Source: Candidatus Thiodiazotropha endoloripes (GTDB lineage Bacteria; Pseudomonadota; Gammaproteobacteria; Chromatiales; Chromatiaceae). Taken from it: a DNA stretch of 64,000 nucleotides. Where the stretch lies: NCBI RefSeq assembly GCF_001708965.1, contig NZ_LVJW01000007.1, forward strand, positions 62,001 to 126,000. Reading direction: 5' to 3'. Made by a program: the position numbers and the translations under genes. The notes beneath the pieces are model-generated. The model saw nothing but the letters and a program-made list of their open reading frames with translations. It made no database searches and was not told where the DNA came from. How positions within the stretch are numbered: the stretch's first letter is position 1; every line of letters begins with the position of its first letter. Below, piece after piece: positions 54,123 to 63,604 of the stretch.

Positions 54123-54872
54123 TTGAAGCAACAACTTCTCGGTGTGGATCTGGCCTGGCATAGCGACAGCAATCCAACGGCTTTGGCCAGTGGAGAGTTG
54201 GTTGAAGGTGTGCTCAAGCTGCGGACAATCGAGGTCGGCCTGTTTCCTGTCAATCAACTGATGAGACATCTGAGCGCTATTGACGGTTTGTCGGGAGTCG
54301 CCATCGATGCCTCGCTGATCATCCCCAATCAACATGGCCAGCGGCCATGTGAAAAAGCCCTTTCCAGAGTCTACGGATCCAGAGGGGCAGCCTGCCATGC
54401 CTCCAATACCACCCTCTATCCCCAAGCGGATAGCGTGGCGTTGTCCAGTCAGCTCAGTAGAGAGGGTTTTCAACATTTAGGGCAGGCCAAGTGGCAGATT
54501 GAATGCTACCCCCATCCTGCGATGATCGAGTTCTTCGGGCTCGACCGTAGACTGCTCTATAAGAAAGGTCCTGTGGCACAAAAACGGGCCGGTCAGAAAC
54601 AGCTGGCGGAACTGATAGGTCGCCTGATCAGCAGCCCGGTGTTGCCACTCGAAATCGATCCGGATCTGCACAACTATTTCGATCCGGCAGAGATCGATCA
54701 GCTTGCAGGCAGGTCATTGAAGTCCAATGAGGATGCTTTGGATGCGGTGATCTGTCTCTATATTGCCGGTCTCTATGCGCTCAACACCCCAGGCTTGGTT
54801 TTCGGTGATGTGGAAACGGGCTATATCTGGGTACCTCAGGGAAGCAAGCTTGCGGATCAATCCGCTTTGTAA
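54123..54872 (+). CDS. DUF429 domain protein
   Basis: A 249-residue protein of the DUF429 family, which has an RNase H-like fold. TTG start at 54123 with a GAGGGAG site at 54111-54117. Family-like stretches: LLGVDLAWHSDSNPTALA, the acidic GVAIDASLIIPN, and the C-terminal SNEDALDAVICLYIAGLYAL. Asp residues in these positions suggest a metal-dependent nuclease-like site, but no activity is established for the family. It overlaps the next gene tail to tail by 16 nt. Confidence 0.8.
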   Translation: MKQQLLGVDLAWHSDSNPTALASGELVEGVLKLRTIEVGLFPVNQLMRHLSAIDGLSGVAIDASLIIPNQHGQRPCEKALSRVYGSRGAACHASNTTLYPQADSVALSSQLSREGFQHLGQAKWQIECYPHPAMIEFFGLDRRLLYKKGPVAQKRAGQKQLAELIGRLISSPVLPLEIDPDLHNYFDPAEIDQLAGRSLKSNEDALDAVICLYIAGLYALNTPGLVFGDVETGYIWVPQGSKLADQSAL

Positions 54873-56104
54873 CCCCATGCGGCATAGACAGGGTCGGAGC
54901 AGGGCGTCTGACCTGCATAGATGTCATTGGCAGGTCGTGGCCAGCCTTGGGCTGAGAAGGTATTGAGATTGTTATAGCCGGCCTGGCGCAACCACTGGGT
55001 TACCATTCCAAGCCGTTCAAACGCATGCAATTCGCTCCATATCCTGATCGCCTTGGTGGGAAACCATCGGTTGCTGAAGCTGACCAGCAGAATGCCACCG
55101 GGTCGTAATACCCTCAGGGTTTCCGCCAGTATTTCGGTGGGTTTTGTCAGATATTCGATGGCTGCTGTGCAGAGGATGGCATCAAGGCTGTCGCTGTCAA
55201 ACGGCAGATATGGCTTCCGGTTCAGATCCTGTGCGATTCGGGTCTCTGCAAGCCGGTTCTGCGACAACTCCTGTTCGTTCATCCCCAGCAGGTGCAACTT
55301 GCTCAGATCGGCTCCCTGCAGATGGGAATCAAAGCTTGCCATCAGGTCGAGTACCTCGGCCCGGGGCGGGATAAGTCTCCGGTAGAGTGCATTGAGATGC
55401 TGACGCGCCAGGGAGTCAAGATGTTGGATCAGGCGGGGTGTGGCGTAGAATGCTTCATCCGCTCTCTCATCCATGCGTGTCAGGCCGTTGGCATCATCTC
55501 CGAAATCAATATCCTTTCCACGCTCCAGTGGTGTTGTCAGACCCGGATATTTCAGTAACTCATCCAGGAGGCTGTCACAGCGACCGCTCCGTTTGTCGTA
55601 CCCCGGCTGGACCCTGTCGATACTAAGTTGCAGTTTGATGCGGGTTCTGGCCAGAGGGTGGTTGAGATCCAGCTTCATCTGCTCTTTGCTCAGTTCGATG
55701 ATCCTGGCTGGTTCGGCCGCTTCACTGTAGATACCGGCGACCCCCTTGAAAAAACCTTGCGGGTAGAAGCGTCCCAGTCTGGGTGTGACCTCGAGTCCCG
55801 GGCAATGGTGGCGATCGAAATAGGCTGGATTGGTGACAATCTGGCGTGTTAATTGCCAATTCTCCACGACATCGCCGGGGTGGATAGGGGCTTCAAGGCG
55901 GTCTCCCTGCTGCAGCCCGCAAAGATTCCAGGCGATTGCCGGCGGTAGCCTATCCACCTCACGCCAGATACTGAACTTCTCAACATGAAACCTCTCCACA
56001 TGGGATGCCTGCTCATCAGACCAGTGGGCTGTCAGAGTGACTGAGGCCAATCCCTGACCTTCCAGGACCCGGGGTGGCTCTGTTTGTTTGGTCTGCTGGT
56101 TCAT
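54857..56104 (-). CDS. SlyD-like FKBP domain fused to methyltransferase
   Basis: About 415 residues from ATG 56104; a longer frame opens at 56143. The N-terminal part (about residues 1-190) ends with the SlyD/FKBP signature MKLDLNHPLARTRIKLQLSI but lacks the rest of a canonical FKBP active site. The C-terminal part (about 240-415) is a class I methyltransferase: PPRAEVLDLMASFDSHLQGA, GMNEQELSQN, FDSDSLDAILCTAAIEYL and RVLRPGGILLVSFSNRW. A chaperone-like domain joined to a methyltransferase suggests a protein substrate, but that is inference. Confidence 0.78.
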   Translation of the reverse strand: MNQQTKQTEPPRVLEGQGLASVTLTAHWSDEQASHVERFHVEKFSIWREVDRLPPAIAWNLCGLQQGDRLEAPIHPGDVVENWQLTRQIVTNPAYFDRHHCPGLEVTPRLGRFYPQGFFKGVAGIYSEAAEPARIIELSKEQMKLDLNHPLARTRIKLQLSIDRVQPGYDKRSGRCDSLLDELLKYPGLTTPLERGKDIDFGDDANGLTRMDERADEAFYATPRLIQHLDSLARQHLNALYRRLIPPRAEVLDLMASFDSHLQGADLSKLHLLGMNEQELSQNRLAETRIAQDLNRKPYLPFDSDSLDAILCTAAIEYLTKPTEILAETLRVLRPGGILLVSFSNRWFPTKAIRIWSELHAFERLGMVTQWLRQAGYNNLNTFSAQGWPRPANDIYAGQTPCSDPVYAAWGYKAD

Positions 56105-56244
56105 GGTTCTCCACCGGTAATACCTTGATTTCCGATGGTACAAATATTAGGTCAAATACTTGTACAAAACAAACTAAAATGTACAATTATTGTCATAGCC
56201 TGAAAGAGAACAACGCCTGTGCCAAGTGCAGGAGGGTATTTTCA

Positions 56245-56442
56245 ATGAATGGTTTGGATCCCTATGCCGATCTACAACAGGTATGCAAACAACTCGACTC
56301 AATAACCGAGCCTCTGCAGATCGAGAGGGTTGAGCATGGAATTGGCTATCTGTTGGAGGTGATTGCGTCTGAATCTCTGCATCTTGCGGAACCATTTTCG
56401 AAGAGTTACACAGGAATTTGGCAGAATGCCAATGATCGGTAA
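56245..56442 (+). CDS. small hypothetical protein
   Basis: A 65-residue protein from ATG 56245, chosen because AGGAGG lies at 56230-56235; the frame is open further upstream. Helical, acidic-polar sequence (LQQVCKQLDSITEPLQIERV, HGIGYLLEVIASESLHLAEP). No family recognised. It overlaps the following gene by 17 nt. Confidence 0.5.
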   Translation: MNGLDPYADLQQVCKQLDSITEPLQIERVEHGIGYLLEVIASESLHLAEPFSKSYTGIWQNANDR

Positions 56443-57316
56443 CTCATCAGTCAGTTGCTACGGGTTACGTCGTTTGAATCCGTTTCTGGGTGTTCTGCAG
56501 ATCATCGAACTGGATGGTGGACGGGCCTCAACGACCAACGGCAGGGTGTGGCATATCGAGTTACAGGTTGTCCGACATGGCGGTTGGGGAAGTCTCAATG
56601 CCCATGCATCGATCAATAACTGGCAATTGGTCGGTCTCTGGTCTGAAAAGGAGGGTTTGATCAAAGCACCGATGATAACCGGCGATTGGCATGACGATCT
56701 GTGTAATCTGCTGATAAAACAGATCCTGCAACACCATCATGAACTACCCTTTCCTTTAACAGACCGGCGTGAGTTATGGTTACTGGATCAGACAGATCTC
56801 AAACCGCTGGCGCTGCTGATGTCAATGCTGCCAGGACCCAGACACAGCAATCACAAACCCCGCTTCTGGCGAGGCTGTCTGGAGCGTTCCAGGGTTGGCG
56901 GAGACCACCACTTTACGGAAATCGATCGGTTGGAGAGGCTGGTCAGGAAAAGAGCGGGTTTTCATGTCAATCACCTCTGGGTGACCTGGGATGTGGATCG
57001 TCAGTATGCCGAGACCGACCAGGGTGAGCGGATCGACCGGGCCGGTTTACCAAGCTTTGGTCTGACAGAAGATTGGCCGGACGATCAGAGTCGTGCCCTG
57101 GTGCAACGATATGTGGATTGGATCGCCCCCGCGCTGCTGACCCTGCCAACCCTGCAGGAGGCAGAGCGGCGTCGGCTGGAATCGAATCTGGGACGGCGAG
57201 CTTCCCAGATTGAGTACTATTGGCGACTCTATCCGGAAATACTGGATCAGGATAAAATCATGACTCCCAGGGTGCAGACCAGATTGACAACAGATAACAG
57301 TGGGATAACACGATGA
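56426..57316 (+). CDS. uncharacterised protein, Trp/Arg-rich
   Basis: About 296 residues from ATG 56426 (CAGGAA upstream), overlapping the previous small gene. It has no signal or membrane segment, and is rich in Trp, Arg, His and Leu (WLLDQTDLKPLALLMSMLPG, HFTEIDRLERLVRKRAGFHV). A C-terminal helical region is followed by YYWRLYPEILDQ. I do not recognise a family. Overlaps on both sides (ATGA with the VOC gene) place it in one transcript with the VOC and lipocalin genes. Confidence 0.6.
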   Translation: MPMIGNSSVSCYGLRRLNPFLGVLQIIELDGGRASTTNGRVWHIELQVVRHGGWGSLNAHASINNWQLVGLWSEKEGLIKAPMITGDWHDDLCNLLIKQILQHHHELPFPLTDRRELWLLDQTDLKPLALLMSMLPGPRHSNHKPRFWRGCLERSRVGGDHHFTEIDRLERLVRKRAGFHVNHLWVTWDVDRQYAETDQGERIDRAGLPSFGLTEDWPDDQSRALVQRYVDWIAPALLTLPTLQEAERRRLESNLGRRASQIEYYWRLYPEILDQDKIMTPRVQTRLTTDNSGITR

Positions 57317-57759
57317 TCGAGCTTGGCCATGTGGCGCTCTATGTGAAAAATCTGCAGGCTTCAGTAAACTTCTATTCAGCAGCGCTGGGCCTGCAGGTAC
57401 AGGGTCAGATCTTTGGTGGCAAAGGAGTCATGTTCAGTGGTGGACGTACCCATCACGAGTTATTGCTGATTGAGGTGGGAGAGGCGCCCGGTCCACTTCA
57501 GGGTCGCCGAACCGGTCTTTATCATATTGGCTGGAAAGTGGGTGATCAACTGGCTGCGCTGAAACAGGCCCTCGACCGACTCAACGAAGCCGGTATTCAG
57601 ATAGCCGGTCTTTCTGACCATACGGTCAGTCAGAGTATCTATCTTGTAGATCCGGATGGTAATGAGATCGAACTCTATGTGGATGATCCGTCCATCGATT
57701 GGCAGCAGGACAAAAGCTGGATCGATGACCCGGTCAAACCCCTCGACCTCTCCTCATGA
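57313..57759 (+). CDS. VOC (glyoxalase-fold) family protein
   Basis: A 148-residue vicinal-oxygen-chelate protein with the paired beta-alpha-beta modules. Possible metal ligands: His in ELGHVALYV, His in TGLYHIGWKV and Glu in NEIELYVDD. It resembles catechol-2,3-dioxygenase-like single proteins; substrate unknown. Starts overlap upstream and downstream genes (ATGA). Confidence 0.88.
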   Translation: MIELGHVALYVKNLQASVNFYSAALGLQVQGQIFGGKGVMFSGGRTHHELLLIEVGEAPGPLQGRRTGLYHIGWKVGDQLAALKQALDRLNEAGIQIAGLSDHTVSQSIYLVDPDGNEIELYVDDPSIDWQQDKSWIDDPVKPLDLSS

Positions 57760-58292
57760 ACCGACTGTTGGTGACTAGCCTGATTGTTCTGTTATCGGTC
57801 GCGTCGATGGGCTGTGCACAGAATCCATCACAGTTGATGACTGTTTCCAGTGTGGATTTGCAACGCTACCTTGGCAACTGGTATGAAGTTGCCAGACTAC
57901 CCAATCGCTTTCAGAATCATTGTGCCGGTGAGGTAACGGCAAACTACAGACAGCTTGAGACTGGCGATATTCAGGTCATCAATCGCTGTCGGGATCAACA
58001 GGGCGGGATGGATGAGGCGAAGGGTATCGGACGTATCGTGGATAGTCGTTCGAATGCGAAACTGGAGGTCAGTTTCGTTTCCCTGTTTGGCTGGAATCTG
58101 TTCTGGGGTGACTATTGGATCCTGGGACTTGGCAATGATTACGACTACGCCGTGGTTGGCATGCCGAGCAGAAAGTATTTGTGGGTATTGTCGCGGCAAC
58201 CCAAAATCACCACAGATAAATGGCAACTGGTTGAGCGTATTGTTCAAGCTTCCGGCTATGATCCGGCCAAACTGTTAAAAACGAAGCAATAG
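57756..58292 (+). CDS. outer-membrane lipocalin Blc
   Basis: A 178-residue lipocalin lipoprotein. The signal peptide ends ASMGC (lipobox), followed by the lipocalin GxW motif in YLGNWYEVARLPNRFQ. A downstream strand (WGDYWILGLGNDYDYAVVG) and LWVLSRQP complete the barrel. Blc binds lysophospholipids or hydrophobic ligands at the outer membrane. The call is firm; ligand is unknown. Confidence 0.9.
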   Translation: MNRLLVTSLIVLLSVASMGCAQNPSQLMTVSSVDLQRYLGNWYEVARLPNRFQNHCAGEVTANYRQLETGDIQVINRCRDQQGGMDEAKGIGRIVDSRSNAKLEVSFVSLFGWNLFWGDYWILGLGNDYDYAVVGMPSRKYLWVLSRQPKITTDKWQLVERIVQASGYDPAKLLKTKQ

Positions 58293-58632
58293 ACGCCAAA
58301 TCCTCCACACGCCCCAGCCCAAGCAGCACCCCAGGGACACTCCAGCTTGTGTCAGAAAGTCCTTCTTACTGAACTCTTCCGCTGTTTTATAGATCAGTAA
58401 TTTGTCACAAAGTAGCAGTGTCAAAGATCACTTCAGAGATTATTTAAACGACTATTATTTAATTAACTTACTGAATAAAGCAGGCTTACAGTTTGGTAAG
58501 TCACCGGTTTCGGTGGAGGAATCCCAGGTTGGTCAGGGTGGAGTCTGTAGAGATTAGAGTGGCTGTGATCGTTTCAGACAGGGTTAAAAAGTCCAAACAA
58601 GAATGGATTGCAAACAGAGCGGGGGAAGTGAC
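58293..58632. other. intergenic region
   Basis: No supported gene or RNA between blc and the next small gene. Confidence 0.45.
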
Positions 58633-58908
58633 ATGTTGACTGATAATGAACTGCTTCCAGGCATGGATGATACCAGGCCGAAACAGAAAGGCTTCCGGCA
58701 TATGGTCAAACAGACCTCTGTTCGTGAGTTGGAGGTAATGGCCGTTCGCTTGCGGGATGCGGGTGATGAGAAGGGGGCCGAATATCTCGAACGTCAGGCC
58801 GTGGCCCTTCTGGATAAAAAAATATGCCGTAGGGTTTTGACTCAGAGTCGCCAGTCAAAAGCCGGAATTGACGGTAAGGAGATACCTCTGATTGAAAGCC
58901 TGGCCTAG
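58633..58908 (+). CDS. small hypothetical protein
   Basis: A 91-residue protein from ATG 58633 with GGGGGAAG upstream; an in-frame ATG at 58603 is an alternative. Charged helical sequence (SVRELEVMAVRLRDAGDEKG, AEYLERQAVALLDKKICRR). No family recognised. The amphipathic helical pattern suggests a small helical-bundle or regulatory protein. Confidence 0.55.
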   Translation: MLTDNELLPGMDDTRPKQKGFRHMVKQTSVRELEVMAVRLRDAGDEKGAEYLERQAVALLDKKICRRVLTQSRQSKAGIDGKEIPLIESLA

Positions 58909-59174
58909 CTCCTTTTGGATTTGTGTTTAAGGATTCCAATAACCCGGTGAGTCTCGCCTTGATCAAAGGTCTGTTTTAAGCCCTTAACACGATTGACTCG
59001 GTCACTGGGATAATAAAGCCTGAAAACTCTAAAGTATCTATTCAGCAGGCCGCTGTGTGAGAGCAACAAGGATTCTATGACGGACTCCATATGACAATGG
59101 ATTGATAGTTAGAATTTATGTACTTGGGATAGTTTTAAGTTGTAATAACTACGTAGCAGTAGAACGTGGTGGTA

Positions 59175-60548
59175 ATGGAAGAGTTAATACAGCAGTATGT
59201 AGACCACGCCAAGAACGGTTTCTATTCCGTTCACTTGTCAGAGATCTCTAGTAAGGGAAACCAGGCGTTTACCACATCCGATATCCACAATGATAAGGGT
59301 GTACTGCTGGCGCCTAAGGGCGTCAATATCGACCAGGGTGTACGACAGCAACTGATCAAGCACAAGTTGCTGAAACCTCTGGACAATCATATCGGTTTGG
59401 AACATCAGGCGGATACTCAGAGCCTGATCAGTGAATACAGGCTTCTGTTAGATAAGTATCCTGATCTGCGTCGGATGAACGAGGCCCTGAATTATGGCCC
59501 TGAGTTCGAGAAACTGCTTCAACTGGAAAGACTTCATCCTCTATTGACTCAAAAACTGACCGTGCTTGAGGCTCAGATGCATACGGAGTTTGAAAAGAGC
59601 ATTTTTGCTGCCTGGTTGTCTACCATGATTGCACGGGAGATGGGGCTGAGCATGGATCAGAGGCGTGACACCCTCGTCGCGGCCCTGATACACGATATTG
59701 GTCTGCTTCATTTGGATCCTGAAATTGTCTGCAGCAACAGAAAACTCTCCGCTGAGGAGTGGAGGACCGTACGTGCTCATGTCATTATTGGTAAGATTAT
59801 CGCTGACTCTGTGCCATGTATCTATCCAGAAGTTTCCCGTGCTGTGATAGAACACCATGAGGACTGCTTTGGAGCTGGTTATCCATTTGCTTTGAATGAG
59901 GAGCAATTAGGCATACCTGGAAAGATCTTAAACATGACCGACAGCATCCATTCCATCCGCGTCAAATCCTTTCGAAACAGTCAACGGACCCTTGGTGATA
60001 TCAAACCCTATCTGCAACTTAATCCTACCACCAATGGTTATGAAGTATATCGAGCGACGATGTCTATTATCAAAAAGTCAGGCCTGCAGCCGGTCAGACT
60101 GAAAGCTGAAGACTGCCCGCAGGATTATGCCAAGAATCTGGGGAAACAGATCGATATTCTTGGAGAGGCAAAGCAGGCCCTTGATGATATTCACGAGAAT
60201 CTCTTGGAGCTCAGTGACAGAATAGACCAGCATGATGCCAAGCAACTATCCGCATTAGCCGCAGTCACCCATAGAATACGTTCCACTCTGCATGAATCCG
60301 GGCTGTTGAGTAATGAAATTGCTGCTTGGCTGCATAAGGAAAGCGAGTTGTCCGGTGTTGATCAACAGATCATGGGGGAATTCAATGAGATTGAGTTGCT
60401 GATCAAAGAGCTAACCTGGCAGATTCGTAATACTGTCCGGATGTTTCATAGTTACAGCGATTCAAAGGCAACTCGTGACACTATGATGCTGGAACACATT
60501 GAGACATCGATACAATCGATTCAGGAAATCTTTGATCGGCTGAGTTAG
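59175..60548 (+). CDS. HD-GYP domain protein with altered motif
   Basis: About 457 residues from ATG 59175 (GTG 59166 is possible). An N-terminal region without clear homology is followed by an HD domain with the HD pair in ALIHDIGLLHL and a downstream HHEDCFGAGYPF. In the canonical motif HHExxDGxGYP the Asp is replaced by Phe here, so the c-di-GMP phosphodiesterase site may be altered. The C-terminus (about 330-457) is a long helical segment (ILGEAKQALDDIHENLLELS). Likely a c-di-GMP sensor or phosphodiesterase. Confidence 0.85.
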   Translation: MEELIQQYVDHAKNGFYSVHLSEISSKGNQAFTTSDIHNDKGVLLAPKGVNIDQGVRQQLIKHKLLKPLDNHIGLEHQADTQSLISEYRLLLDKYPDLRRMNEALNYGPEFEKLLQLERLHPLLTQKLTVLEAQMHTEFEKSIFAAWLSTMIAREMGLSMDQRRDTLVAALIHDIGLLHLDPEIVCSNRKLSAEEWRTVRAHVIIGKIIADSVPCIYPEVSRAVIEHHEDCFGAGYPFALNEEQLGIPGKILNMTDSIHSIRVKSFRNSQRTLGDIKPYLQLNPTTNGYEVYRATMSIIKKSGLQPVRLKAEDCPQDYAKNLGKQIDILGEAKQALDDIHENLLELSDRIDQHDAKQLSALAAVTHRIRSTLHESGLLSNEIAAWLHKESELSGVDQQIMGEFNEIELLIKELTWQIRNTVRMFHSYSDSKATRDTMMLEHIETSIQSIQEIFDRLS

Positions 60549-60792
60549 GAGAGGCTGCAAATGGGTGTGGTTGCTGCTCAGATCCTGTGTATGGAAATGT
60601 TATTAAACTCACGTTGATGAAAGATCTACACTCAGCATCAATATGCGCTCAGTGATTTTTGGCTTGGTTTCATCTTCTGCTGTATATCACGTAGAGGGTG
60701 TAATCAATCTTATCTAAAGCAGAACAACTCTCGCTTAACTGAGCTTTTTATATCAATTGTCGGTAATTCCAAGCCGCTATCGAATGGTACTG

Positions 60793-61929
60793 TTATGAGA
60801 GACGACGCTCGTAATCGTGATAGCTGAACTGTTTGATGATTTCGATGTTACCCTGTTCATGACGAATCGCGATGGCCGGATGTGGGACACCGTTAAACTG
60901 GGTGGTCTTGACCATTGTGTAGTGAATCATATCTTCAAAGATCACCCGCTCACCCAACTGCAGTGGTTGATCAAAGGCGTAATCCCCGATGATATCGCCG
61001 GCCAGACAGGTAGGGCCGGTGAGTCGATAGGTATAAGGCCGGCTGCCCGCTTCAGCACCATGGCGAACTTCTGCCCGGTAGGGCATCTCCAATACATCGG
61101 GCATATGCGCGGTAGCAGAGACATCCAGCAATGCGATGGCGACACCGCCCCGCTCGATCAGATCCAGTACCGTTGCGACCAGCGGGCCTGTATCCCAGGC
61201 GATGGCTGAGCCGGGTTCAAGCACAATATCCAAATGTGGATGGCGTTGCCGAAAACCTTTTAACATCTCGATCAGAGCCGCTACATCGTAACCCTTGCGA
61301 GTCATCAGATGGCCACCACCCAGATTGCACCACTTCAGCTTCGGCAGCCAGTGAGCAAACTTCTCTTCCACCGCCTGGATCAGTCTGAAAGTCGCATTGG
61401 AGTCGGATTCGCACAAGGCGTGTACATGCAGGCCTTCAATACCGGGTGGTACCCCCGCTGCGGCCTGTTCCACTGAGATACCCAGCCTGGATTGATTATC
61501 ACACGGATTGTAGAGGTCGGTTGCCACCTCATTAATGGTTGGATTGACTCGCAAACCGCAGGACTTTTCTGCGGCCAGTGCCTGATCACCGAATCGTTGC
61601 CATTGGGAGAGGGAGTTGAAACTGATCCGTTCGGCCAGTGGCAGCAACTCGGGAAACTCCGTTTCAGAGTAGGCTGGGGCGTAGAGATGAACATGCCCGC
61701 CGAAGTGGGTTTTGGCCAGCCGCGCCTCATTGTAGGAACTGGCGGAACAGCCCGACAGATACTCACGCACCATGGGGAAGGTCGACCACATGGCAAAGCC
61801 CTTCAGTGCCAGAATGATATGGCAGCCAGATGCCTTCTGTACCCGATCGATCAGTTGGAGATTTTGTCTCAGTTTGGCAGCTTCGAGCAGGTAGCAGGGC
61901 GAGGGCAGTGATTCAAATTCACTACTCAT
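60793..61929 (-). CDS. carboxynorspermidine decarboxylase NspC
   Basis: The PLP-dependent decarboxylase that makes norspermidine or spermidine from the carboxy intermediate. From ATG 61929 the protein has 378 residues; the longer frame reads antisense-like through the upstream gene end. The PLP lysine is in ILALKGFAMWSTFP, with the alanine-racemase-fold barrel following; HALCESDSNA and WCNLGGGHLMTRK are family-typical. It overlaps carboxynorspermidine synthase. Confidence 0.93.
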   Translation of the reverse strand: MSSEFESLPSPCYLLEAAKLRQNLQLIDRVQKASGCHIILALKGFAMWSTFPMVREYLSGCSASSYNEARLAKTHFGGHVHLYAPAYSETEFPELLPLAERISFNSLSQWQRFGDQALAAEKSCGLRVNPTINEVATDLYNPCDNQSRLGISVEQAAAGVPPGIEGLHVHALCESDSNATFRLIQAVEEKFAHWLPKLKWCNLGGGHLMTRKGYDVAALIEMLKGFRQRHPHLDIVLEPGSAIAWDTGPLVATVLDLIERGGVAIALLDVSATAHMPDVLEMPYRAEVRHGAEAGSRPYTYRLTGPTCLAGDIIGDYAFDQPLQLGERVIFEDMIHYTMVKTTQFNGVPHPAIAIRHEQGNIEIIKQFSYHDYERRLS

Positions 61930-63130
61930 CAACAGGCAACGTGTCGATATCGATGTCAAATTCCTGGTCCTGCCAGGGCAGGCCATAACGGTTGAGATCT
62001 GCCATGAAGGGATCCGGATCGTACTGCTCCATATTCCACACACCGGGCTTGCGCCACTTGCCTTGCAGAATCATCTTGGCGCCGATCATTGCCGGTACAC
62101 CGGTGGTATAGGAGACACCCTGGGCCCGGGTCTCCCGATAACAGGCCTGATGGTCACAGACATTGTAGATATAGCGGCTGACAGGCTGGCCCGCCTTTTC
62201 ACCCTTGATGATGCAGCCGATATTGGTTTTTCCTTTGGTGCGGGGCCCCAGGGTAGCCGGATCCGGCAGCAGTGCCTTGAGAAACTGCAAGGGTACGATC
62301 TGCTGTCCCTGAAACTCGATCGGCTGGATGCTGTCCAGTCCAAGGTTCTGGATCACTTCGAGATGTTTCAGATAGCTTTCACCGAAGGTCATCCAGAAGC
62401 GCATCCGCTCTACCGGAATATGTTTGGTCAGAGATTCCATCTCTTCATGGTAGAGCAGGAACATCTTGCGCGGGCCGATCTGCGGGAAATCGAATACCCG
62501 GGAGATCTCCATCGGTCTGGTTTCAACCCATTGACCGTTTTCATAGAAGCGACCGTTGGCGGTGACCTCCCGGATGTTGATCTCCGGATTGAAATTGGTG
62601 GCGAACGGATAGCCGTGATCGCCTGCATTGCAGTCGAGAATATCCACCTGATGTATGCGGTCGAAATGGTGTTTCAGCGCATACGCAATGAACACGTTGG
62701 TGACGCCGGGATCGAAACCGGAACCGAGCAGGGCGGTCAGCCCCGCCGCCTGGAATCTCTGCTGGTAGGCCCATTGCCATTTGTACTCGAACTTCGCTTC
62801 GTCCGGTGGCTCGTAGTTGGCCGTATCGAGATAGTGCATGCCGGTCTCGAGACAGGCATCCATGATGGTCAGATCCTGATAGGGCAGAGCGACATTGATG
62901 ACAAGCTGGGGCTCAACCCGTTTGATCAGTTCGACCAGCTCCGGCACATTGTCCGCGTCCACCTGGGCGGTCTGTATCGTCGTGGAATCGATCTCACTGG
63001 CTATCTGATCACACTTGGAAAGGGTTCGGCTGGCCAGCCAGATTTCACTGAAAACCTCAGTGACCTGGGCACACTTGTGAGTGACGACTCTGCCAACGCC
63101 GCCTGCACCGATTATCAAGACTCGACTCAT
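61922..63130 (-). CDS. carboxynorspermidine synthase (saccharopine dehydrogenase family)
   Basis: A 402-residue enzyme that reductively condenses aspartate semialdehyde with a diamine to carboxy(nor)spermidine. N-terminal Rossmann fold IIGAGGVGRVV, LINVALPYQD-type strands (read here as LVINVALPYQDLTIMDACLE) and GSGFDPGVTNVF in the second half. It pairs with nspC, defining the alternative polyamine pathway common in Vibrio and related bacteria. Confidence 0.92.
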   Translation of the reverse strand: MSRVLIIGAGGVGRVVTHKCAQVTEVFSEIWLASRTLSKCDQIASEIDSTTIQTAQVDADNVPELVELIKRVEPQLVINVALPYQDLTIMDACLETGMHYLDTANYEPPDEAKFEYKWQWAYQQRFQAAGLTALLGSGFDPGVTNVFIAYALKHHFDRIHQVDILDCNAGDHGYPFATNFNPEINIREVTANGRFYENGQWVETRPMEISRVFDFPQIGPRKMFLLYHEEMESLTKHIPVERMRFWMTFGESYLKHLEVIQNLGLDSIQPIEFQGQQIVPLQFLKALLPDPATLGPRTKGKTNIGCIIKGEKAGQPVSRYIYNVCDHQACYRETRAQGVSYTTGVPAMIGAKMILQGKWRKPGVWNMEQYDPDPFMADLNRYGLPWQDQEFDIDIDTLPVDE

Positions 63131-63604
63131 GGTTCAACTTCCCGGAGAGATTAGGAATATGTGCGGATTTTAGTCCCAGATTATGGGTTTTGTCTTGTGC
63201 TTTTTTTCAGCCTGCAGAGTTTAATAAAACTAGAACTATCTGAATATTCCATTGGCCGCGAATGAACGCCAATCACCGCAAATGGAAACAAAAAAATGCA
63301 ATTGACCTCTGCTGTTCCGTTAACTTTGATCGATATGATACAACGAGTTAATTTCAGTAGGTTTCACTAGTCTATAGAGGTTTGTGACATGAAAAGAGAT
63401 AACCAAGCAGAAGATTAAGACTAGAAAATGCACCAATCATCAGTGTACCTCTCAGGGAGAGAATAGCTCCCCTCTCACCTTGCGGGAGAGAGGCTGGGGG
63501 AGAGGAACTTTTATGCATCTCCTTGGATGATTTTGAGTTAACGGTACAGTAGTGATCGCCTGTGATTGTTTTGCTGCAATTGGTGTCCATTCGCGGACAG
63601 AAAA
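63131..63604. other. intergenic region with GC-rich palindrome
   Basis: At 63460-63512 the sequence CCCCTCTCACCTTGCGGGAG with GGGGGAGAGG forms an imperfect hairpin resembling 36257-36304. No gene is supported here; the upstream part is AT-rich. Confidence 0.5.

Noticed and set aside
62063..63154. Plus-strand 363-codon open frame
   Set aside because: Antisense shadow of carboxynorspermidine synthase, whose motifs are clear.
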